From positions 300,001-364,000 of the forward strand of contig JAFMOC010000194.1 in NCBI GenBank assembly GCA_019802505.1: a DNA stretch of 64,000 nt, read 5' to 3'. The DNA comes from Corydoras sp. C115 (lineage: Eukaryota > Chordata > Actinopteri > Siluriformes > Callichthyidae). Below the pieces are notes generated by a model. That model ran no database searches. It saw nothing but the letters and a program-made list of their open reading frames with translations, and was not told the origin of the DNA. The position numbers and the translations under genes were made by a program. The first letter of the stretch is position 1; every line of letters begins with the position of its first letter. Below, one piece after another: positions 56,239-64,000 of the stretch.

Positions 56239-56560
56239 AACACGGTGGCTTAGTGGTTAGCATGTTCTCCTCTCAGCGCTAGAGATTCCGGGTTCGAATT
56301 CCCATCTGGGTGGAGTTTCCATGTTCTCCCCATGTCCGCGTGGGTTTCCTATGGGTTCTCCGGTTTCTTCCCACAGTCCAAAAACATGGATCAAGGTCAA
56401 TTGAGTTCTCCAAATTGCCCCATATAGAGTGTGTTTGTGTGAGTGAGTGTGTATCCCGTGATAGATTAACCCCCTGTCCTGGGTTCTCCCCTGGATGGGC
56501 ATGGGGAACCCCCCCCCCGCGACCCTAATAGAGGATAAAGCGGAAGATAATGGATGGATG
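56239..56560 (+). mobile_element. SINE copy with intact target-site duplication
   Basis: Flanked by the perfect 13-bp repeat GATGTCACTGAAG at 56,226-56,238 and 56,561-56,573. GATG-tailed subfamily; the GTATCTGCCCAGCGCCCGA block is deleted. Confidence 0.9.
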
Positions 56561-56573
56561 GATGTCACTGAAG

Positions 56574-56815
56574 CAGGTGGGGTGATGTAAAGGTGCCCAA
56601 ATGGTAAATTAAGACTGCTATGAAAAGTTGTTCACAAAACATCCAATAAGATCTTCAGCAACTCATTGAACTGAAAAAGTGTTCTAATAAAGAAATGTAA
56701 TAAGAGGAACCTTTAAAGGAACTGTACAGGGTTGAGGAGACATGCCGCGAAAGACAAACAACGCCGTTCATGCCGAAATGGTACGTCGGTGCAAAAGGTA
56801 CCGTTTAAAAAGATC
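56574..56815. other. Short intergenic stretch
   Basis: Nothing recognised. Confidence 0.4.
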
Positions 56816-57134
56816 CATCCATCCATTATCTTCCACTTTATCCTCTATTAGGGTCGCGGGGGTGTTCCCCATGTTTCTGGCACTGGGCAGATACACCCAG
56901 GACAGGGGGGCAATATATCACTAGACACACACTCACTCACACTATATTGGGCAATTTGGAGAACTCAATTGACTTGATCCATGTTTTTGGACTGTGGGAG
57001 GAAACCGGAGAACGCGGAGGAAACCCATGCGGACACGGGGAGAACTTGGAAACTCCACCCAAATGAGGATTCGAACTGGGAATCCTCAGCACTGAGAGGT
57101 GAATATTCCAACCACTAAGCCACCATGCCGCCCC
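56816..57134 (-). mobile_element. SINE copy
   Basis: Inverted copy that lacks GGGCATGGGG-side sequence near its 3' end and ends CCACCATGCCGCC. Confidence 0.8.
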
Positions 57135-57933
57135 CATTTAAAAGAGTTACGGGAATATGAAGAAGTAACTTTCAAAAGTTCTAATGAAGTGGAATGTCAG
57201 CTGTCGGCAACGCCAGCTTGCTGTTCCAGCGCCCAACACCCAACAGTCCTAAACGAATTCCCCAATCCTGCCAAAAACAGCCCCATCACAAACACCCCCG
57301 AGGGAAGACGGATGTGTGTTGTGTTGTTAAGTGCGTGTGTGAGCCATTTTCATGAGTTCACTGCCAAAATAACAGGAGACAGAACAATAACTGCAGGTTT
57401 TTATTCCAAATTAAATAAATAAGAGAAATAAAGGTGGAGGCACCCGATACACTGGAGAGAAAAAAAAATGCAGTAAACAGAGAGACGAACTGAGTACAAA
57501 TGGCAAGATTTTATTCAGCGCTGTAATCAGAACATTCATACAGTACAAACCCTGAAATTAGATATTGAATCGGTTCCTGACACAAAGCCGACACTCTTTT
57601 ACAAAACGGCAACGGAGGGTTCTAAAGGAAGAACGCTGTACAGTACGATCACTTTGATTTCAAAAACAGAGTCGATGGTCTTTAACGTTCACTGACGAGG
57701 ATTTAACCTCCCACCCTCCATCCTGAACAGAACCTCGTGCCAAACACTGATATCCAGCATCAACTCTCTAAAAAAAAAAAAACGTATAAAAACAATAAAA
57801 CTGAGTTTCTTTGTACTGAGGCACCGGGTGGAGAGAGGGGCAACATGTTCCAGTGAGCTCCTGTCTGTGGAGGTCCAGCAGAGAATTCGGGGGAAGAAGA
57901 AGAACACAAAAATAATATACAAAACTCCAAAAA
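57135..57933 (-). other. gar1: gar1 3' UTR and downstream sequence
   Basis: The transcript-sense AATAAA at 57,515-57,510 lies about 420 bases after the stop and is the likely poly(A) signal. 57,135-57,490 is intergenic with no gene recognised. Confidence 0.5.
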
Positions 57934-60900
57934 TCATCTTCCACCTGAAAGAAGGGGGAAAAAAAGTCAAATAAATATAAAATATTAAGCTAGAAAAAAT
58001 GTCCCTCCGATCAGCCTGTATGCAGAAACATGATATACTGTCTCTGATTTACAACCACAAGGTGGAGGTGTGTAACAGTGAGCGAATACAGGGTTTAAAC
58101 CTGCACCACCATGCCAAGTGTCACTGCAATACTGAGAATCATCCACCACCCTAATAACACCTGCATTGCATGGTCCTGATCATCAGAGAACGTAGAGGAA
58201 CCAATGGACTACATAATGTAATTAAAGGATTACAAACCCCATCTGTATGGAGCTGGAGCAGCTTTAAATATTAACAATTGACATTTCACTCACCTCTAAA
58301 TCCACGTCCTCCACCACCTCCTCTTCCTCCACCGAACCCACCGCCTCTTCCCCCTCCAAATCCGCCTCCTCTTCCTCCTCGGAAGCCTCCGCCGCCTCTA
58401 CCTCCCCCAAAGCCACCTCCGCGTCCACCTCCACCACGCCCGCCGCGGAACCCACCTGTCGGCAAACACATCCAATCAGCACCTCCGCATCAAAGCGTAC
58501 AGACCATCCATGACCTCAGAGTTGGGTCCTCACCTCCTCTCCCACCGCCTCGTCCACCGCGGGGCGGCGCCTTCTCGCCCGGCGGTCGCGGGAGGAACCT
58601 CTGCAGTGGCAGCAGCTTCATCGGGTCGATGTAGAACTGAGGAACGTGGACAGCGCAGCGGTTAGGACGGAGTTTAAAACGTTCTTTTGAGAGAGAACCA
58701 TTATCGGAACTTTTGGAAATATTATTGGAAGAGACGGGAACCTCCCACCTTCTGTAATTTTTTGAAGGAGGACGCCTTCATGTTCTCAGAGAGCTTCACG
58801 GAAAAGTACTGCAGTGAAGGTTAAGGACTCAAAAGTTAGAACTCCACCAACGTCCTCATCACACCCATGTCCTGATACTGTTTAGAACCCTATATGGACA
58901 AGGACACGCCCTTTCTGCTCTCTATGTTCTCAGTTCCACTTTCCGTAAAGATGGACTTTGTAGTTCTACAATTCCAGATTGTAGTCTATAGTACATACTG
59001 TGTACTCTGTTCTCGGACCCCCTATAGTACCACCACGGAACAGGTATAATTTGGTGGGTGCATTATTCCTATCCGAGCAGTGTCACCGAGGTGTTTATCT
59101 AACCATCCATAATCTTCCGCTTTACCCTATATTAGGGTAGTGGGGGGGGGTGGGGGTTCCCCATGCCCATCTAGGGGAGGACATTTCGAGCACTGGGCAG
59201 ATACACCCAGGACAGGGGGGCAATCTATCGCTGGGCACACAATCACTCACACACATACACTCTATATGGGGCAATTTGGAGAACTCAATTGGCTTGATCC
59301 ATGTTTTTGGACTGTGGGAGGAAACAGGAGAACCCAGAGGATATCCACGCGGACATGGGGAGAACATGCAAACTCCAACCAGATTGGGATTCGAACCGGC
59401 AATCCCTAGTGCTGAGAGGAGAACATGCCAACCACTGCCACCGTGCTGAATCCGAGGTGTTTAAATGAATCTAACCCCCCCCCACCGCATCAGTGTCACG
59501 GCAAAACCTTAATATTAAACAATTGACCACCCAAATGATACCTGCTCTGTGATGTTCCTGCCAAAAGAGAACAGAGAACCAACTGAGGACTAACAACAAC
59601 AAAAAACACAGATGGACTACAGTCTGGAATTATAAAACTACAACCTCCATCTACGAGGGTTGGAACTTAAATAGTGGCAACTATTTATTCACAACCGATA
59701 AAAAAAGTGTTAGATGTTTGCACCTGTTACTGTCCTTCAAAGTAGTCACCAGCGTTGTGTGGAACCCGTTGCCAGCGATGTGGAAGGTGTAGTATACCGT
59801 TAGCAGAGCTGTTCTGTTGATGGTGCAAATGGAGCGGTCTACTACCTGTCGAATCTCTGAAACAGTTCTGAAGCGAATTCCACGAAGTACTTTACCATCC
59901 ACCATACTCTCCGGACTTGGAAGTCCTTGTGACTTTAATTTGATTCCGGAGATGAAGGAAGCACTTCATGGCATTCGCTTCAGAACTGTTCTAGAGATTC
60001 GACAGGCAGTAAAGCGCTCCATTCGCACCATCAACAGAACAGGCTCTGCTAACGGTATATAACGGGTTCTACACAATGCCGGGGACGACTTTGAAGGACA
60101 GTAACAGGTGCAAACATGTATGTCTTTTGTATCGGTTGTGAATAAATAGTTGCCACTATTTAAGTTCCAACCCTCGTATAAGATAAGTGGAGGAAATAGA
60201 TAATGGAGCACAAAGGGGGTGTGGCCAATTGGTAACTTCAGCGGACCTGAGATTTGAAGCTGCAACACGACCATAAATATAAATAAAAGATTGGAACCGT
60301 AAGAAGGATACGAAGTCGCGAAGCTGCCCGAAGATCTCGTCCACTTTGCCGATCTGCTCCTTGTTCTCCAGGTACACGGGGGCGTTGAAGTAGGGGACCT
60401 TGTTCTCCTCCGTCACACACTTACACACAATGTCATCCTCACAGGGGTGCACGAACTCGCCCAGCGCTGTGGACAGGGGCGTTTTTAGGGTTTAGAAACA
60501 TCGGGGGATTTAGCCCAGATCCCTTATTACCCCCTCTTTCCTTGCATGAGTGTAACTGTTTTCAAATTGTTGTTACATTCATTTTGTTTGATCATTTATT
60601 AGTTATATTGTATAACTGTATTATATTGTATAAATGTATTAAATAACATGAAATATGTCTGTCAGCAGTGGAGAGCACATTCAGTTTTAATAAATGATGC
60701 TTTTGGCTGAAACATTTTGAATAAACGAACCTGAGCTTTGGCAGAAAAGCATGAATCCGTTTTACGAGTCGCAGATAAGACAGTTTTAACGAGGGTTTGA
60801 TTTAATTACCGTAACTCTGAGACAGTTTGCGCCTTCAGAAAAATTGACGGTTTATGAGAGCTGAGAAGCTTCTCTTTACAGCCAACATAGAGTTATTACG

Positions 60901-61695
60901 GTTACTCCTGATACTGCCGGGAAAAAATCTGTCTCCTAACACACACACACACAGAGCTTAGAAGCACAAACAGCTGACGGTGACCGCATCGTTCGGTCCC
61001 GTTCCTTGAGGAGAAGCTGCAGAGAAAGCTGCTCTCATTTGATCCGGGGCTATAGCCCCCAAAGCCCAGGTCTAATGACACTCCTGGCAGCGGAAACAGA
61101 TACCACTGTGAAGTCGGGTGGAGGATCTGCTTCACTACAGGGGCTCTGGAGGCTCCACTGCCCTATACAGACTGGGTTGGTTTGTCAGGTGGGATTTGTC
61201 GCCCTCTGGCGGAATATTAGAGAATTGCTCGTTTAATAAACCATCACTCAGCAACAGCCAATCACACGGCAGACGTTCTAACTATAGGATTTTTTTTTAG
61301 AGGGAACCATGTCTGAACTTTTGGTTCCTATGGACATAGTAACAAAATATCATACAATGTACACAAAAGAGGGAAACAACCTGAAGTCTCTAAACATGAA
61401 TCACACACATACAGGAATCCTGTAGGAAACACACTCCAATGAGGGAGAACATGCCAACTTACATCACTGGGCATGGTGTGCCATTTTTTTTTTTTTTAAT
61501 ATAACACTTACCCACGACATGTTCTGGAGGACCATAATCCTGCTGTCTGTTGAAGCCTCCTCTCCCTCCAAAGCCTCCTCGCCCGCCTCTAAATCCTCCT
61601 CCTCCACCGCCTCGCCCATAGCCTCCACCACCACCTCGACCGTATCCTCCTCCACCGCCGCGGCCCCCTCGGCCACCACCACCACGAAAAGACAT
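57934..61695 (-). CDS. gar1: H/ACA ribonucleoprotein complex subunit GAR1 (six coding exons)
   Basis: Core protein of H/ACA snoRNPs, which pseudouridylate rRNA and snRNA and support telomerase RNA; nucleolus and Cajal bodies. Exons (5' to 3'): 61,695-61,512, 60,466-60,312, 58,808-58,749, 58,636-58,534, 58,455-58,294, 57,944-57,934. Total 675 bases, 224 aa (human 217). Layout: N-terminal RGG domain (1-47), then the conserved Gar1 core (about 57-155) with VVALGEFVHPCEDDIVCK, VPYFNAPVYLENKEQIG, KVDEIFGQLRDF, YFSVKLSENM and FYIDPMKLLPLQRFLPRPPG, then a C-terminal RGG domain (about 160-224). The last exon supplies only the final few bases (split Gly, then Gly, Arg, stop). Its acceptor CCTTCTTTCAG is strong, but so tiny an exon is the least certain part. 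A non-coding first exon is proposed separately. Introns hold a mariner foldback and a SINE. Confidence 0.93.
58060..58262 (+). repeat. Dispersed repeat family D in gar1 intron
   Basis: CACTGCAATACTGAGAATCA, CCACCCTAATAACACCTGC and CAATGGACTACATAATG boxes, in the intron before the last coding exon. Confidence 0.6.
58880..59100. repeat. Dispersed repeat family D, inverted fragments
   Basis: GATGGACTTTGTAGTTCTAC and a TGTAGTCTATAGTACATA stretch of family D, in gar1 intron 2 of the coding region. Confidence 0.45.
59104..59447 (-). mobile_element. SINE copy in gar1 intron
   Basis: Inverted near full-length copy. The 5' end reads CCACTGCCACCGTGCTG. Confidence 0.82.
59530..59650 (+). repeat. Dispersed repeat family D fragment
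   Basis: Contains ATGATACCTGCTCTGTGATG, GAGAACAGAGAACCAACTG and ATGGACTACAGTCTGGAATT. Confidence 0.5.
59654..60176. mobile_element. Mariner-like foldback element in gar1 intron
   Basis: A 523-bp inverted repeat bounded by CGAGGGTTGGAAC ends and a TA dinucleotide on each side (59,652-59,653 and 60,177-60,178), the Tc1/mariner target duplication. Both arms, read outward, encode the tail of a mariner-like transposase (RFRTV.EIRQ.V.RSI.TINR, then VPHNAGDYFEGQ and stop in the left arm) followed by the 3' terminal repeat. It is therefore two 3' ends joined head-to-head with the rest deleted. Neither arm could make a transposase. Confidence 0.82.
60467..61511 (-). other. gar1: gar1 intron between coding exons 1 and 2
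   Basis: 1,045 bp, no SINE. Donor GTAAGTG, acceptor GTCCACAG. No snoRNA could be recognised by eye. Confidence 0.6.
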
Positions 61696-61904
61696 GTTCA
61701 GCTAAACGATCTGCTGGAGAAGAAAAACAATAAGCAGGTGAACCAAACACATGAGAGACATGAGAGACTTCAAGAACCAACACAGTGAACATCCATACAT
61801 CCACTGCAAACTCCACCACCTAATACTCCACCTTAATGCTGGTGAATCAGACTGTAGGTCATGTGATGCAGACAGAAAGATGGAGACGATTTACAGTACA
61901 GCAG

Positions 61905-62480
61905 CACCACACATACCCCAACACACACACACAATCCCCCCACAAAGCCACTCACTCCACATCCCCCTACACACACTCCACCTCCCTACACAATCCCCCC
62001 ACCCCAAACATACACTCCCCCCACAAACCCACCCTCCTCCCCACAGACACTCAATCCACATCCCCTACACTCCCCCTGCACACACAACCCCCCCCCCACA
62101 CACATACCCACCCCCCCCACACTCAATCCCCCACAAACCCACCCACACACATACACTCCCCCCCCACACTCCACCTCCCTACACTCCCCCTGCACACACA
62201 ACCCCCCCCACACACACACTCCACCTCCCCCCCACACACATACCCCCCCCCCCACACTCAATCCCCCACAAACCCACCCACACACATATACCCCCCCCCA
62301 CACTCCACCTCCCGACACTCCCCCTGCACACACAATCCCCCCACCCCACACACTCCACCTCCCCCCACATACTCAATCCCCCACAAACACAGACCACCTC
62401 ACACAACATACACTCCCCCCCCCCCACACTCCACCTCCCGAAACTCCCACCCCACACAAACCCACACTGACTCCTCACCC
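61905..62480. repeat. Minisatellite G, C-rich on plus strand
   Basis: Irregular tandem of about 110-120-bp units made of CACACTCCACCTCCC, ACTCCCCCTGCACACACA and CACTCAATCCCCCACAAAC motifs with C-runs of 6-12. On the gar1 transcript strand it is strongly G-rich. The open frames on both strands are repeat by-products. Confidence 0.85.
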
Positions 62481-62680
62481 CCCCCACGTCTCACTGCTGT
62501 ATTGAGAAACATCCACCCTAATGACACCCGCTCTGTCCATGGTCCTGATCATCAGAGAACATACCAAAGACCATACTAACAGAGTGTGTAGAGGAACTGA
62601 AGGACTACAGAACGGAACTGCAGAACTACAAATCCCATCTGCATGACCAGAGGAGCCGAGAACATGAACAAGGTCTAAAC
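62480..62680 (+). repeat. Dispersed repeat family D copy
   Basis: GTATTGAGAAACATCCACCC, CTAATGACACCCGCTC, a GATCATCAGAGAAC stretch and GGACTACAGAACGGAACT. Confidence 0.6.
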
Positions 62681-62971
62681 GTAAGGAGATACACCCAAAA
62701 AAAGAGTCCGACTGAGTGTATAGAATGTTCTATATGATATATATGCTGTTATATTTGACATATATTTATATGATGTTATATATCTATAAATAAACACAGC
62801 AGGACCATCACGTGCTCCCCCCCACGTGCACTTCTTTCCACTCATTCAGACGTAATCAATAAACACGATTAAACGCATTTAATAAAGCGGGGGGTTAAGA
62901 GAGATCCACAAACCTGATGAGAATCAGAACCAGAACCAGAACCAGAACCTCCTCCAAAGCCTCCGACTCAC

Positions 62972-63060
62972 CCGACGCCGATCACACGCGGCCAAACATG
63001 CCGACAAACAGAGAGGCGACAAGAAGCTGTCGTAAAACCAGCCGCTGTCGTAAAACGGCG
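62972..63060 (-). other. gar1: Probable non-coding first exon of gar1, with short upstream frame
   Basis: On the minus strand, sequence ending GGCGTCGG is followed by GTGAGTCGG, a good donor. It contains an ATG (62,999) followed by four codons and TGA (62,982). The 5' limit is a guess. Confidence 0.4.
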
Positions 63061-63131
63061 CTGTTTCAAAAAGCACACCTTAGTTAAGGTTAAAGTTAGG
63101 GGACTTGATTTTAAAACAGCGTGTTTTTATT

Positions 63132-63487
63132 CATTCATTCTTTCATTCATTCATTATCTTCCGCTTTATCCTCTATTAGGGTCGCGGTGGGGTTCCCCAT
63201 GCCCATCCAGGGGAGAACATCTCGGGCGCTGGGCAGATACACCCAGAACAGGGTGCCAATCTATCACTGGACACACACTCACTCACACACACTCTATATG
63301 GGGCAATTTGGAGAACTCAATTGACCTTGATCCATGTTTTTGGACTGTGGGAGGAAGCCGGAGAACCCGGAGGAAACCCACGCGGACACGGGAAGAACAT
63401 GGAAACTCCACCCAGATTGGGATTCGAACCGGGAATCCCTAGCGCTGAGAGGAGAACATGTCAAACCACTAAGCCACCGTGCCGCCC
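63132..63487 (-). mobile_element. SINE copy upstream of gar1
   Basis: Full-length inverted copy with mixed tail (TTCATTCATTC and CTTCCGCTTT). A and B boxes are intact; the 5' end is CCACCGTGCCGCCC. Confidence 0.87.
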
Positions 63488-63659
63488 GTGTTGTGAAACA
63501 AGTATAGTAAAATATTTTTGTAAAATAGTTTTGGTTGTAATTAATGATTGTAAAGTTAAAAGGATTAAAAGTATTAAATCAATTTAAATGTTTATTACTC
63601 GTTAGTTAGTTTAAACAAACTTAAATAATGTGATCCTCTACTTCTGATGTATTAAAACC

Positions 63660-64000
63660 AACGAGCTGCCCTGAGCATCCCTGTATGATCCACTAGGGGT
63701 CAGCAGAGATCCACTGTTTTGTGCTCATGCGTTGAATAAGCAGCCTCATCGAGGTGGAGGAGACCCCCCCCCCCAGGCCTCTCTTAAACTCTGATCAGAG
63801 GATGCTCAGCTCCGCGGGGTCCCCGCTGGAGGAGACTCTATCTGTGGAAAGCAGCCGGGTTCCGTCCCCGTTCTCAGGGGGGTGGAACTCCTCCGGATTC
63901 TCAACTACCGCTTCTAGATCTCTTCTAGAGCTCCACCCCATGCTATCGGCATTCGGAGAGTGAGAGAGAGATGGGACGAGGGACAATTGCACACAGTGTT
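63660..64000 (-). other. Possible terminal exon of an unrecognised gene at the window edge
   Basis: The minus strand is open from the window end to a TGA at about 63,798, and the frame ends RVSSSGDPAELSIL with protein-like composition. A possible acceptor CTTTCCACAG lies near 63,850. The plus strand is open over the same stretch (63,754-63,963), so the coding strand is not certain. I do not recognise the protein. A weak CTCF-like CCACTAGGGGTCAG lies at 63,690. Confidence 0.25.

Larger units (their letters stand above)
61713..62971 (-). other. gar1: Probable gar1 5' UTR intron
   Basis: On the gene strand it starts at a GTGAGT donor (62,971) and ends with a strong pyrimidine tract TTTTTCTTCTCCAG (to 61,714). 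The acceptor reads CAGCAG, so splicing could use either AG, three bases apart. It contains minisatellite G and family D sequence. Confidence 0.55.

Noticed and set aside
58278..58634. Proline-rich plus-strand frame
   Set aside because: Antisense of the gar1 RGG exons.
60902..61236. Short open frames around 61,000 as an extra gar1 exon
   Set aside because: No acceptor/donor pair in the right phase, and the gar1 frame closes exactly without it.

Overview
The window is vertebrate nuclear DNA, almost certainly from a ray-finned fish. Four spliced genes were rebuilt from GT/AG junctions and protein motifs. The background is packed with about 50 copies of one DANA/Mermaid-like tRNA-derived SINE, plus hAT and mariner fragments, minisatellites and microsatellites. 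The SINE type and two further dispersed repeat families resemble those I associate with otophysan fishes. A catfish-like source is my guess, not something proved here.

Layout. Positions 1-31,900 form a gene-poor stretch with no secure gene. It holds a 2.2-kb minisatellite (1,690-3,910), a 57-bp minisatellite (5,218-5,866), a 39-bp minisatellite with higher-order structure (14,640-16,560), many SINEs, and islands of non-repetitive sequence that look like conserved non-coding elements, including a homeodomain-motif cluster at 23,765-24,060. Two perfect CTCF consensus matches lie at 12,248 and 26,256. From 32,171 to 40,061 (+) is an alpha-1 adrenergic receptor, adra1b-like, with two coding exons separated by a 6.5-kb repeat-filled intron. 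Its first coding exon lies between the arms of an inverted duplication of about 0.6 kb.

Convergent to it on the minus strand are eif4e (coding 47,873 to 42,133, seven exons, 216 aa), adh5 (coding 55,262 to 49,951, nine exons, 374 aa) and gar1 (coding 61,695 to 57,934, six coding exons, 224 aa, plus a probable non-coding first exon near 62,972-63,060). All four frames close without internal stops when spliced. The last 500 bp may contain the end of another gene, which I do not recognise.

The genes do not form one pathway. adra1b encodes a Gq-coupled catecholamine receptor, eif4e the mRNA cap-binding translation factor, adh5 the glutathione-dependent formaldehyde dehydrogenase/GSNO reductase, and gar1 a core protein of H/ACA snoRNPs. 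The order eif4e-adh5-gar1 recalls human 4q23-q25, whereas human ADRA1B is on 5q33. No prokaryotic feature, CRISPR array or virus was seen. The main discoveries are structural: the inverted duplication around adra1b exon 1, a mariner foldback made of two 3' ends in gar1, a BED-finger hAT relic filling part of an eif4e intron, a hAT-like MITE nested in a SINE, and a 78-bp minisatellite open on both strands.
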